This document shows, piece after piece, positions 47,941 through 57,224 of a stretch of DNA of 64,000 nt. The position numbers and the translations under genes were made by a program. The notes under the pieces were generated by a model, which was not told the origin of the DNA, did not search any database, and saw only the letters and a list, made by a program, of their open reading frames with translations. The stretch is from Rugamonas rubra (GTDB taxonomy: Bacteria > Pseudomonadota > Gammaproteobacteria > Burkholderiales > Burkholderiaceae_D): NCBI RefSeq assembly GCF_900114705.1, contig NZ_FOTW01000018.1, positions 1 to 64,000 on the forward strand, written 5' to 3'. How positions within the stretch are numbered: position 1 is the stretch's first letter; each line of letters begins with the position of its first letter.

Positions 47941-48609
47941 TCAGGCGCCGTTGCCGGCCTTGCGCAACACGATACCGCCGGGCGGCGGCGCGAACCGCCG
48001 CTCGGCGGGCGCGGCGGCGCGCGCGACGGCGGCCAGGATGTCGTCGTAGTCGAGCGCGACACGCAGATCGCCGGCCACCTGGAGCGTCTGCGGCGAAGGC
48101 TGGAACAGGAAGCCGAGATCGGCCTGGCGCAGCATGGCCAGGTCGTTGAGCGCGTCGCCCACGGCCAGCACCCGGTGGCCCTCCTGCTGCAGCTGTTGCA
48201 CGGTTTCCTCCTTGCCGCGGCGGGGTAGGAAACAACAGCCGTCGATGAAGCCGTCGGCGTCGACCGACAGCCGGTGGCACTGCAATTCCACCGTCCCCAA
48301 CGCCGCCACGAACGGCGCCGCCAGTTCGACAAAGGCGTCCGACAGCACCAGCACCTGGTGCTGGCGCCGCAGCGCCGCCAGGAACTCGGCGGCGCCGTAC
48401 AGCGGCCGCAGCGTGGCGACGATGCGTTGGACGTCGACCAGGCGCAAGCCGCTCCTGCGCAACAAGGCTATCCGCCTGAGCATCAGTCGCGGATAGTCCG
48501 GCTCCTCGCGCGTGGTGACGGCCAGTCCGGGTATGCGGGCCAGTTGTCCAACGTGCGGCCACATCTCCGGCACCAGCACACCCTCCAGGTCTATGCATGC
48601 GATGTTCAT
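47941..48609 (-). CDS. thrH: ThrH-like HAD phosphatase/phosphotransferase
   Basis: This 222-residue HAD protein resembles ThrH, which has phosphoserine phosphatase and phosphoserine:homoserine phosphotransferase activity. It opens MNIACIDLEGVLVPEMWPHV: the first motif is D-x-E rather than D-x-D, as in ThrH. LSDAF is motif II and VGDALNDLAML is the magnesium-binding motif. The C-terminal end is slightly longer than the family and rich in Ala/Pro. It lies 11 bases downstream of a LysE-type exporter on the same strand, so the two are probably co-transcribed. True substrate may differ because amino-acid residues at the ends are diverged. Confidence 0.75.
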   Translation of the reverse strand: MNIACIDLEGVLVPEMWPHVGQLARIPGLAVTTREEPDYPRLMLRRIALLRRSGLRLVDVQRIVATLRPLYGAAEFLAALRRQHQVLVLSDAFVELAAPFVAALGTVELQCHRLSVDADGFIDGCCFLPRRGKEETVQQLQQEGHRVLAVGDALNDLAMLRQADLGFLFQPSPQTLQVAGDLRVALDYDDILAAVARAAAPAERRFAPPPGGIVLRKAGNGA

Positions 48610-48620
48610 TCCGCCCCCGC

Positions 48621-49238
48621 CTAGTGGCTCAAATTGGTGAAGGCCAGCGAGGTGCCGAGCGCCATCAGGACGCCGCCGATCAGCTTGTCGATGGCGCTTT
48701 GGTGGTTCAGCATGCGCGAGCGGAAGGCCTGCTGCGAGAAGAACAGCGCGACCAGGCCGAACCAGAAGAAATGGGTGGCCGACATGAACAGGCCGTAGCC
48801 GAACTGGGTGGTCCACGGCGTGCCGGCCTGCACCACCTGGGTGTAGGTGCTGACGACGAACAGCGTGGTCTTGGGGTTGAGCGCGTTGGTGAAGAAGCCG
48901 TTGCCGACCATCCGCAGCGGCGCGACGGCGTCGGCGCCGTGCAGGTCGATGGTCAGCTTGGACTTGTTGGCGAAGGTCTTCCAACCGATGACGATCAGGT
49001 AGAGGGCGCCTACTACCTTTATCAGGGTGAACAATGCCGGCGAGTGGGCGATAATCAGGGCGACGCCGAACATGGTGTAGAACACGTGCACCTGCACGCC
49101 CAGCGCGATGCCGAGCGCGGCGAGCAGGCCGGCGTTGCGGCCGTATAAATAGCTGTTGCGCGTTACCATCGCGAAATCCGGGCCAGGGCTAATGGTGGCG
49201 AGTATGGTGATCAGGGCGACGGCAATGAGCTCGGTCAT
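48621..49238 (-). CDS. LysE/RhtB family amino-acid exporter
   Basis: This 205-residue protein has six membrane helices and the signature ATISPGPDFAMVTRNSYLYGRNAGLLAALG at the N-terminus (first 20: ATISPGPDFAMVTRNSYLYG) and NALNPKTTLFVVSTYTQVV later. It exports amino acids such as homoserine, homoserine lactone or threonine in related proteins. It lies between the 2OG-Fe dioxygenase (60 bases upstream) and the ThrH-like gene (11 bases downstream), so the three probably act together, and the exported compound may be a hydroxylated amino acid. Confidence 0.87.
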   Translation of the reverse strand: MTELIAVALITILATISPGPDFAMVTRNSYLYGRNAGLLAALGIALGVQVHVFYTMFGVALIIAHSPALFTLIKVVGALYLIVIGWKTFANKSKLTIDLHGADAVAPLRMVGNGFFTNALNPKTTLFVVSTYTQVVQAGTPWTTQFGYGLFMSATHFFWFGLVALFFSQQAFRSRMLNHQSAIDKLIGGVLMALGTSLAFTNLSH

Positions 49239-49298
49239 GTTTCTTTCCTTCTGGGGTGGGGGGATCGCGCGGCGTGGCGCCGCGCGATGTTGCTGCGG

Positions 49299-50060
49299 CT
49301 ATTTTTTACGGAAGGTCACCACCAACACGTCGCGGCTGGCCGCCTGCTCGACGTCGAGCTGGACGATCGGCGTCACGCCGTGCAGCACATGGTGGTCGTT
49401 GACGATGGCCGCGTCGAACAACTCGGTGAGGGTGAAGCTGTCGATCTTGCGCTTGTCCAGGTCGTAGATCTGGGTGCAGCCGTTGACCACGTTCTTGCGG
49501 TTGACCATCAACATCAGCACGAAGTTGACGCCGTCGCGGTGCACGCCCTCCGGCGTCGGCTTGCCCTCGGCGGCCAGCTTGGCGTCGATGCGGAACTGGT
49601 GCGCCTCGATGTGCCAGTGGGCGTACGGCGACAGGCGGCCGAAGATGCTGCAGCAAAAGCGCAGGATCGCCGTCATCGTCGGGCCGCGCAGGATCTCCGG
49701 CTCGATCGGCTGGTAGTGCCGCGCGATGCCGCCGTTGAGGTTGTTGTAGCTCAGGCTTTGGTAGTGCGGCTGGTGCGGCTCGACGTACACCACGTGGCTA
49801 GACGGCAGCGCGCGCAGCGTGGCGTGGCGGCGCGAGCGGTAGCGGCCGCCGTCGGCCATGTACTCGTCGCAGGGCATGTCGTTCCAGCTGTCGCGGAAGG
49901 CCGCCAGGTCGGCCAGCGCCGCCTCGTTGCCATCGAGCAGGTATTCCCGCATCCGCTCGGCGGGAATGAAGCAGCGGTCCTTGCGGGTGATCAGGTCGCA
50001 CAGTCGATCGATGGCCATATCCGGTGCGCAAATCTGGCCTTCATCCAACAGAATAGTCAT
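49299..50060 (-). CDS. 2-oxoglutarate/Fe(II) dioxygenase family protein, amino-acid hydroxylase-like
   Basis: This 253-residue protein matches the 2OG-Fe dioxygenase family that includes bacterial L-isoleucine hydroxylases. The facial triad is visible: His174-Arg-Asp176 in EGVHRDGVNF and His227 in HHVLHGVTP, with Arg243 in ASRDVLVV as the 2-oxoglutarate anchor. WHIEAHQFRI is a family motif. Such enzymes hydroxylate free aliphatic amino acids. Neighbours fit that role: an amino-acid exporter and a ThrH-like protein on the same strand, and a divergent LysR regulator. ATG 50060 follows GAGGA. The exact amino acid is not predictable. Confidence 0.82.
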   Translation of the reverse strand: MTILLDEGQICAPDMAIDRLCDLITRKDRCFIPAERMREYLLDGNEAALADLAAFRDSWNDMPCDEYMADGGRYRSRRHATLRALPSSHVVYVEPHQPHYQSLSYNNLNGGIARHYQPIEPEILRGPTMTAILRFCCSIFGRLSPYAHWHIEAHQFRIDAKLAAEGKPTPEGVHRDGVNFVLMLMVNRKNVVNGCTQIYDLDKRKIDSFTLTELFDAAIVNDHHVLHGVTPIVQLDVEQAASRDVLVVTFRKK

Positions 50061-50165
50061 GTTAAAAGTTCCTCGTTACGCATCATTCGACGCAAAGTTA
50101 TCGGTGAAAAATCATCGCCGTTCGGTGCCTGGCGACGATCCGGTTGTTCCAGTTCCTGAGCAAAA

Positions 50166-50213
50166 TTATCGATACATTGCCGGCGCCGGAAAAGCGATTT
50201 ATACTTTCGATAA
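50166..50213. promoter_or_regulatory. Inverted TTATCGA/TCGATAA pair in the divergent gap
   Basis: TTATCGA (50166-50172) and TCGATAA (50207-50213) are 7-base inverted arms 34 bases apart. They lie in the 187-base gap between the dioxygenase and a divergent LysR gene, close to the LysR start. They may be half-sites for that regulator. Support is positional only. Confidence 0.3.
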
Positions 50214-50247
50214 CATGTGAGGAAAACTAACAGAAAGCGAGGCGCCG

Positions 50248-51123
50248 ATGAACCGCCAGCCACCGCTCAATGCGCTGCGTTTTTTCGAGGCCGCCGCCCG
50301 CCTGGGCAGCTTCGTCAAGGCGGCCGAGGAGCTGCACCTGACGCACGGCGCCGTCAGCCGCCAGGTGCGTTTGCTGGAGCAGTCGCTGGGCACCGCCCTG
50401 TTCGAGCGGCGCAACCGCGGCGTGTTCCTGACGCCGCAGGGCGAGCAGCTGTGGGCGGCGGCGCAGTACGCCTTCGAGCACCTCAACGCCGCCATGGACG
50501 CGCTGCGCCAGCCGGCGCGGCAGGCGCCGCTGGTGCTGTCCTGCGAGCCGACCATCTCGATGAAATGGCTGATCCCCCGGCTCGGCGACTTCTACCGCTG
50601 CCACCCGGAGATCCAGCTGCACATCTTCGCCTCCGGCGGCCCGGTCGCCTTCCAGCGCGACGGCGTCGACATCGCGCTGCGCCGCAACGACTTCAAGTGG
50701 GACGTCGGCGTCCATGCCGAAACGGTGTGCGACGAGTGGATCGGCCCGGTCTGCGCGCCGACCCTGTTGAAGCGCAAGCAACTGCACCTGCCGGCGCAGC
50801 GCATCCTGCACACCTCGTCGCGCAGGACGGCGTGGGCCAGCTGGCGCGGCGCCAGCAAGACGGCTGCCGAGCACAGCGGCAGCCAGACCTACGAGCACTT
50901 CTATCTGACGCTGCAGGCGGCCGGCGCCGGCCTGGGCGTGGCCATCAGCTCGGTGTTCATGGCGCAGGACGAGATCGCCGACGGCCGCCTGGTGGCGCCG
51001 TTCGGCTTCGTGCGCGACGGCTCGGCGTACTGCCTGCTGTCGCCGCTGCCCTTCGACGCCGACCCGCGCCGCGCCGCCTTCCTGCGCTGGATGCGCCGGC
51101 AGATGCGCTACGCGCCGGCGTAA
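50248..51123 (+). CDS. LysR family regulator, GcvA-like
   Basis: This 291-residue protein has the GcvA-type winged helix (PPLNALRFFEAAARLGSFVKAAEELHLTHGAVSRQVRLLE; first 20: PPLNALRFFEAAARLGSFVK) and a co-inducer domain with PTISMKWLIPRLGDFYRCHPEI. GcvA-type regulators often respond to amino acids. It is divergent from the dioxygenase-exporter operon and is the likely regulator. The next gene to its right is on the opposite strand. Confidence 0.88.
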   Translation: MNRQPPLNALRFFEAAARLGSFVKAAEELHLTHGAVSRQVRLLEQSLGTALFERRNRGVFLTPQGEQLWAAAQYAFEHLNAAMDALRQPARQAPLVLSCEPTISMKWLIPRLGDFYRCHPEIQLHIFASGGPVAFQRDGVDIALRRNDFKWDVGVHAETVCDEWIGPVCAPTLLKRKQLHLPAQRILHTSSRRTAWASWRGASKTAAEHSGSQTYEHFYLTLQAAGAGLGVAISSVFMAQDEIADGRLVAPFGFVRDGSAYCLLSPLPFDADPRRAAFLRWMRRQMRYAPA

Positions 51124-51174
51124 GCTTTCCCGCCCCGCGCGCGGGCCTAGGTTCGGCTGTTTGGCCCAGTGGGT

Positions 51175-51789
51175 TTAACGGGAGTTGGCACCAGGGGGCT
51201 GAATTGTTCGGCGCAGCAATTCGGTTTTGAGCAAAGCCCAGTGCCAACAACGATCGCTGATCTCAATCGCACCGCCGCTGCTGGCATCCAGTTCTATCGC
51301 GGTATCTATGGCTTCCTGCTTCAGCAGCCATTTGGCATGGTTCAAGGCTCGTAGCGTGCCGCTTAACCAACATCTGCCGTCCAGCGACGTCATGAACAGA
51401 ACGTCTTGGAAGCGGCAACCCAGTTTTTGCCGCAGATTGATCAGCGCAGCCTTGTCGCTTTTGTCGAAAGTCGGCGACAGCAGGTAGTGGCTCCCGTTGG
51501 CATCCTCGACGTCGTATTTGTTCTGTAAATACTCCTGCCAGCTTTGCCAGCTGCCCACCGATTTGACTGTCCCTGTCGCGACTTCGACTAGGTGAGCGGA
51601 GGCGCCGACCAAACATCGTTCCTGAATCCCATGAACGACATACGCTTCGCAGTTTCCGCGCAATACCCAGTAATCACCTCGTGGCGACAATTCACAAGAT
51701 TGGATGACAATCCAATCTCCTCCGGCTCTTGCCACATCTCGGTTGGCGTGTTCAAGAAAAATGAGCTGCGCGTCATGTGATGTCATCAT
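51175..51789 (-). CDS. Hypothetical protein, possibly Imm35/YrhB-like
   Basis: This 204-residue protein is not firmly assigned. Its first part (WIVIQSCELSPRGDYWVLRGNCEAYVVHG, then GASAHLVEVATGTVKSVGSW) has the beta-rich pattern with ATG(T/S)V and a glycine-tryptophan end seen in YrhB/Imm35-type immunity domains; the second part is helical with LRQKLGCRFQDVLFMTSL. It has no signal peptide. ATG 51789 is chosen over the TTG at 51801. Codons are less GC-rich than in the surrounding genes, which suggests acquisition. The gene lies 8 bases after the GNAT gene's stop on the same strand, so the two may be one operon. No matching toxin is visible. Confidence 0.45.
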   Translation of the reverse strand: MMTSHDAQLIFLEHANRDVARAGGDWIVIQSCELSPRGDYWVLRGNCEAYVVHGIQERCLVGASAHLVEVATGTVKSVGSWQSWQEYLQNKYDVEDANGSHYLLSPTFDKSDKAALINLRQKLGCRFQDVLFMTSLDGRCWLSGTLRALNHAKWLLKQEAIDTAIELDASSGGAIEISDRCWHWALLKTELLRRTIQPPGANSR

Positions 51790-51797
51790 GGGATTGC

Positions 51798-52253
51798 TCA
51801 ACCTTGACTAGGCTTGGACGGCGCCTTGCGCACGCGATACTGGACGTCGGTGGCGCCGGTCTGCGCTCCCCTGCTCCACCCTTGCGCCGCATAGAAACGG
51901 TCGGCGCGCGTGTTGGCGGCCGTGCTCAGCCGGACCTCGTCGTTGCCCAGCTCGAATAGCCAGTCGACCGCCAAGGCCAGCAAGCGCTTGGCGCAACCCC
52001 GCCCCTCATGCTCGGGGGCGATGAACAAGGCCCAAATCGAGGCGTCTTGGCTGGCCGCGCAACAAAAGCCGGCGATTTCGCCACGCACCTCGGCGACCCA
52101 GCCGCGCCCCAGGCGCTCAAGATAGTCCAAATACATCTGTTGGGTGATCCGGGCGGGATCGGCCAGAATGTTCTCGCGAACCTCCAGGCGTATTCTCGAC
52201 ATCGCGGGGATATCGGCGACGGTTGCCTGGCGAAAAGTGGCACTAGGGTTCAA
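51798..52253 (-). CDS. GNAT family N-acetyltransferase
   Basis: This 151-residue protein has the GNAT fold: RQATVADIPAMSRIRLEV at the start, a central ALFIAPEHEGRGCAKRLLALA motif A with the acetyl-CoA-binding R-G-x-G-x-A-type loop, and TAANTRADRFYAAQGW at the end. It acetylates a small molecule or protein amine, substrate unknown. I take TTG 52253 as start because GAGG stands 6 bases upstream and the domain begins there; a longer TTG at 52304 exists. It precedes the Imm35-like gene on the same strand. Confidence 0.8.
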   Translation of the reverse strand: MNPSATFRQATVADIPAMSRIRLEVRENILADPARITQQMYLDYLERLGRGWVAEVRGEIAGFCCAASQDASIWALFIAPEHEGRGCAKRLLALAVDWLFELGNDEVRLSTAANTRADRFYAAQGWSRGAQTGATDVQYRVRKAPSKPSQG

Positions 52254-52452
52254 TGTTGACCTCGATGTTATTACGACGGTAATGTTGCATGAAGATATCA
52301 GCAATTCTCTTCGATGGTTGGATTTTGGCTGCTGGCACCGTGACCACGGGCCATGTGGGACGAATTCACCTCGCCCTCAAGCAGTCGGCGGAAAGTTGCT
52401 ATCATCAAGAGCATTGGGCCGTCGTCCGGCCAGCCAGCGAGGAAGCGCCGCA

Positions 52453-52872
52453 ATGAATCCACAATGTACCCCCGAGTATTTCAACCACATCAGCGAAGGC
52501 ACCCTGCCGGCGCACCTGGGCATCGTCGTCACCGCCGTGGGCGACGGCGAAGTTCGCGCCGAGTGCGCGGTGACGCCCAAGCTGCTGGCGCCGAACGGCT
52601 TCCTGCACGCCGGCAGCGTGGTCACGCTGGCCGACACCGCCTGCGGCTTCGGCTGCATCAGCAACCTGCCCGAGGGGGCCAGCAGCTTCACCACCATCGA
52701 GCTCAAGTCCAACCACCTCGGCACGGCGCGCGAGGGCGCCATCGCCGTCACGGCCAAGCTGCTGCACCCGGGCCGCACCACCCAGGTGTGGGACGCCGTG
52801 GTGAGCAACCAGGCGAGCGGCAAGACGATCGCGATGTTCCGCTGCACACAGATGATCCTGTATCCCAAATAG
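52453..52872 (+). CDS. PaaI family hotdog thioesterase
   Basis: This 139-residue protein has the hotdog fold of PaaI-type acyl-CoA thioesterases. APNGFLHAGSVVTLADTACGFG is the conserved helix and loop containing the HGG-like segment (LHAGS), followed by FTTIELKSNHLG. It hydrolyses medium or aromatic acyl-CoA esters. It stands alone; the next gene on the same strand begins 113 bases later. AGGAAG stands before ATG 52453. Confidence 0.87.
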   Translation: MNPQCTPEYFNHISEGTLPAHLGIVVTAVGDGEVRAECAVTPKLLAPNGFLHAGSVVTLADTACGFGCISNLPEGASSFTTIELKSNHLGTAREGAIAVTAKLLHPGRTTQVWDAVVSNQASGKTIAMFRCTQMILYPK

Positions 52873-52985
52873 CCGGTGGGAGCGCCGCCGCGACCCGGCG
52901 CCGCGCCGTCGCGCCCGCTGTGTGCGGACCCGAACAGACCGCTTCCGGTGTTTGGCGGACTCTGGCGCCTCACCGGGAGAAAAAC

Positions 52986-53576
52986 ATGTCGAACATCATC
53001 GCAGGGTATTTGCAGACGCAAGACCAGGTCAAGCGCGCCATCGAAAGTCTGGTGGTGGAGGGCGATTTCGCGCCCGACCAGATCAGTTCCTTCTTCGTCA
53101 ATCCGGCCGGGCAGCACGACAGCTATGGGTTGGGCGGCGACCGCGACAAGTCGCCCGGCGCCAAGCAAAGCGGCGAGGGCCTGGCCGCCGGCATGGCCAC
53201 CGGCGGCGCCGTCGGCGCGGCCATCGGCATGGCCGGCGTGGTGGTGGCCGGCCCGCTGGCGCCGGCCATGGGGGCCCTGCTCGGCGCCCACGTCGGCGGC
53301 CTGGTCGGCAGCATGCGTTCGATGAAGGAGCGCGGCGAGGAGGAAACGGGGCCGGATGGCGCCGACAACACCGAGCCGCAGCGCGCCTCGGGCATGCTGG
53401 TCGCGGTGGCCGCCAGCGGCCCGGAGCGGCAGGCGCAGGCGATGGACTTGCTGGCCCGCGTAGGCGCGACGCGGATCGAAAAGGCGGACGGGACTATCCG
53501 GGCGGGCGACTGGACCGACTTCGATCCGCTGACCCCGCCACAACTGGCGGGGCGCCCGGCGCCGGCCAGCGCATAG
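52986..53576 (+). CDS. Glycine-zipper stress protein-like hypothetical
   Basis: This 196-residue protein begins SNIIAGYLQTQDQVKRAIESLVVEGDFAPDQISSFFVNP (first 20: SNIIAGYLQTQDQVKRAIES), an N-terminal ferredoxin-like strand-helix region of the general stress protein 17M type. Residues about 58-108 form a glycine zipper (GMATGGAVGAAIGMAGVVVAGP) that could span or attach to membrane. The end is acidic and then mixed. Similar proteins are stress-induced. GGGAGA before ATG 52986 supports the start. It converges with tlpA. Confidence 0.75.
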   Translation: MSNIIAGYLQTQDQVKRAIESLVVEGDFAPDQISSFFVNPAGQHDSYGLGGDRDKSPGAKQSGEGLAAGMATGGAVGAAIGMAGVVVAGPLAPAMGALLGAHVGGLVGSMRSMKERGEEETGPDGADNTEPQRASGMLVAVAASGPERQAQAMDLLARVGATRIEKADGTIRAGDWTDFDPLTPPQLAGRPAPASA

Positions 53577-53593
53577 CGGCCCCGGTGGGGCCG
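53577..53593. terminator. Short GC hairpin between convergent genes
   Basis: CGGCCCC (53577-53583) and GGGGCCG (53587-53593) form a perfect 7-base-pair stem between the glycine-zipper gene and tlpA, whose stops are 19 bases apart. There is no U-run on either strand, so termination, if any, would be weak. Confidence 0.35.
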
Positions 53594-53595
53594 AC

Positions 53596-54117
53596 TTAGC
53601 CCTGCAGGGCTTTTTCCAGCAGCTTGTGCAGCGCCGGGAATTCCGGCTCGCCGACATAGCGCTTGAGGATCTTGCCGTTGCGGTCGATGACGAAGGTGGT
53701 CGGCGTCATGGCGACGTTGCCGTAGGCCTTGGCGGCGTCGCCGGCCGTGTCGAGCGCCACCTTGAACGGCAACTGGCGTGTTTCGGCGAAGTTGACCACG
53801 TAGTTCGGCGGGTCGTCGCGCATCGCCACGGCGACGAACTCCAGGCCCTGCGACTTGTACTTGTTGTAGGTCTCGACCATTTTCGGCATCTCGGCCACGC
53901 AGGTGGCGCAGGAGGTTGCCCAAAAATTGACCATCACCACCTTGCCGTGCAGGCTCTCGGGCGTGATCTTCTCGCCCTTGATGCTCATGAAGGTCACGGC
54001 CGGGGCGCTGCTCTGCTGGTTCAGCGCGGCGTAGGCGGCCACGCCGGCGGCGGCGATGACCACGGCGGCCAGCGCCGGCTTGAGCCAGGCTTTGGAGTTG
54101 GAGCTGGATGCTTGCAT
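53596..54117 (-). CDS. TlpA-family thiol-disulfide oxidoreductase
   Basis: This 173-residue membrane-anchored thioredoxin-like protein has an uncleaved N-terminal anchor (about 12-32) and the periplasmic active site WATSCATC (CxxC with Cys-Ala-Thr-Cys), in place of the usual CPPC or CGHC. It reduces or oxidises periplasmic disulfides, often to support cytochrome c maturation. The DRNGKILKRYVGEPEF end is typical. It lies in front of the dolP-gmhA cluster on the same strand but is separated by a strong hairpin. Confidence 0.86.
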   Translation of the reverse strand: MQASSSNSKAWLKPALAAVVIAAAGVAAYAALNQQSSAPAVTFMSIKGEKITPESLHGKVVMVNFWATSCATCVAEMPKMVETYNKYKSQGLEFVAVAMRDDPPNYVVNFAETRQLPFKVALDTAGDAAKAYGNVAMTPTTFVIDRNGKILKRYVGEPEFPALHKLLEKALQG

Positions 54118-54185
54118 AGGATGTTCACCGTCGAATGGCAGGTGCGAACATTATAGGCCGGTATTCTTAAGACCGTTCGAACCCG

Positions 54186-54223
54186 CGCGCCGGGTGGACA
54201 TGCCGTCCACCCGGCGCGGTTTT
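54186..54223. terminator. Long GC-rich stem-loop after dolP
   Basis: CGCGCCGGGTGGAC (54186-54199) and GTCCACCCGGCGCG (54205-54218) are perfect 14-base arms with a 5-base loop. On the plus strand the stem is followed by GTTTT. On the minus strand, on which dolP is read, there is no U-run, so it may end the dolP transcript by a weak or factor-dependent route and block readthrough into tlpA. Confidence 0.6.
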
Positions 54224-54235
54224 ACGTCGGCTGGC

Positions 54236-55553
<1,318 letters not shown>

Positions 55554-55901
55554 TTACATTTGCAGCACGTTGCGCAGCCAGCTCAATTGCCCGCCGTCGA
55601 TCGCCACCACGTCGAAGCGGCAGGGCGGCAGGCTGGCGTAGCGTAGCAGATAGTATTCGGCGGCGCGCTGCATGCGCTGCTGCTTGCGCGGGCCGATGCT
55701 GGCGGCGGCGCCGCCGTGCTTGCGGTCGGCGCGCCGGCGCACCTCGACGAAGACCAGCTGGGCGCCGTCGCGCATCACCAGGTCGATTTCGCCGAGCTTG
55801 CAGAGGAAGTTGCGCTCGACCAGGACCAGGCCGCGGCCCTCCAGGTGGGCCAGGGCGGCGTCCTCGCCCTGGCTGCCCAGGCGCTGGCGTTCGGTGCGCA
55901 T
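55554..55901 (-). CDS. yraN: YraN/UPF0102 endonuclease-like protein
   Basis: This 115-residue protein is a UPF0102 member with a PD-(D/E)XK-type core: GSQGEDAALAHL, then GEIDLVMRDGAQLVFVEVRRR, where Asp and the EVR (E-x-K variant) are the expected metal ligands. Family function is unknown, though a Holliday-junction-resolvase-like fold is known. It lies between lpoA and the SIS-domain gene in a conserved cluster. Length is typical. Confidence 0.9.
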   Translation of the reverse strand: MRTERQRLGSQGEDAALAHLEGRGLVLVERNFLCKLGEIDLVMRDGAQLVFVEVRRRADRKHGGAAASIGPRKQQRMQRAAEYYLLRYASLPPCRFDVVAIDGGQLSWLRNVLQM

Positions 55902-55929
55902 GGCGGCTTGGCGCGCGCTGTGGCGGCGC

Positions 55930-57213
55930 TCAGGGCGCCACCGGCAGCGGCACGCCGTTCTTGTAGACGGCCGGCTGCTCGACCCGCTCGAAGCTGGCCG
56001 GCCCTTGGCCGAAGCTGACCGCCAGCCGGCCGGTCACGCCGTCCAGCACGAAGCGTCCGCTGGGTTGGCGGGCGATCTGGCGCGCCACGCGGAAGGCGTC
56101 GATGCCCAGCGCGTACAGGCGCTCCAGGTCGGCCGCGCCGGCGCGCCGCTCCTGCGACCGCGGCGGGTGCGGGTAGACCATCACCGCCGGATGGTCGCGC
56201 TGGATCTGCCAGGGCAGGTCGAGCAGGCGCACGCCGTCGAGTTCCTGGTCGGGGAAGTTGTTGCCGTTGCCGGGGTTCAGGGCCGAGGTGCCGTACAGCG
56301 GCAGCTCGGCGCCCAGCGCGGCGCGCAGCTGGCGCGTCTGGTCGGCGCCGAGGGCGGCGAACACCAGGCCGGGCGCCTCGCCCTGCACGCGGGCGCGCAG
56401 CTGCACCAGCTCCGGGTCGCTCAGGTAGCCGTTCGGCGCCGCCAGCTCGACCAGCCGCAACGGCCGGCCCAGGCGCTGCCACTGGGCGGCGAAGGCGGCC
56501 GCGCTACGGCGCTGCCACGGCGTGGCCGTGGCCACCACCAGCGCGCTGCTGTTCGGATGCTCGGCGCCGGCCCACTGCGCCGCCTGGCGCGCCTCCTCCT
56601 CGATCGACAGGCCCATCGCCAGCATCTGCGCCGGCAGCGCGGCGTCGGCGCCGCCGCCGTGGCCCTCGGGGTAGTTCAGGGCGATGGTCGGCTTGCTCAC
56701 CAGCGCGCTGGCGGCCACCGCGCCGACGGCCGAGCGCGATAGCGGCCCGACCACCATGTCCTGTTGTTGCAGCGCGCCGGCGTAGCTGGCCAGCACGTCC
56801 TGCGCCACGTCGCCGGTTTCGACGACGGTGACGTCGATGCCGTCGCGGTCGCGCTCCCAGGCCGCCATGAAGCCGTCGCGCAGCGCCGCGCTGGCCTGGC
56901 CCAGCGCCTCGGAGCGCAGCGGCAGCAGCAGGGCGATGCGGGTGGCCGGGGCCGCCGGCGCGCCGTCACGGCCGGCCGCGCCGCCGGCCGTGGTGGTGGC
57001 GGCGGGCGGCTCGACGGCGTAGGTTTCGACGCGGGCCGGCTCGGCCTCGGCCGGCTTGGGCGCGGGCGCGTAGACCAGCACTGGCGGCGCCATGCTTGTG
57101 TTTGACGAGATAGGCGCGCACAATCGGCCGGGCGCGTCGCACGGCGTGCTGCAGCCGGCGACGACGGCGGCGCCCACGCCCACAAGCAGCAACTTCACAC
57201 TTTTAGCCAGCAT
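55930..57213 (-). CDS. lpoA: Penicillin-binding protein activator LpoA
   Basis: This 427-residue lipoprotein (lipobox VVAGCSTP, Cys21) has a long Pro/Ala linker, then a periplasmic-binding-like domain beginning ATRIALLLPLRSEALGQA. LpoA reaches from the outer membrane to activate peptidoglycan synthase PBP1A. The N-terminal TPR domain of the enteric protein is absent, the usual short betaproteobacterial form. GGGGGTAGG before ATG 57213 fixes the start. Its start codon is only 11 bases from that of the divergent rsmI. Confidence 0.88.
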   Translation of the reverse strand: MLAKSVKLLLVGVGAAVVAGCSTPCDAPGRLCAPISSNTSMAPPVLVYAPAPKPAEAEPARVETYAVEPPAATTTAGGAAGRDGAPAAPATRIALLLPLRSEALGQASAALRDGFMAAWERDRDGIDVTVVETGDVAQDVLASYAGALQQQDMVVGPLSRSAVGAVAASALVSKPTIALNYPEGHGGGADAALPAQMLAMGLSIEEEARQAAQWAGAEHPNSSALVVATATPWQRRSAAAFAAQWQRLGRPLRLVELAAPNGYLSDPELVQLRARVQGEAPGLVFAALGADQTRQLRAALGAELPLYGTSALNPGNGNNFPDQELDGVRLLDLPWQIQRDHPAVMVYPHPPRSQERRAGAADLERLYALGIDAFRVARQIARQPSGRFVLDGVTGRLAVSFGQGPASFERVEQPAVYKNGVPLPVAP

Positions 57214-57224
57214 CCTACCCCCAA

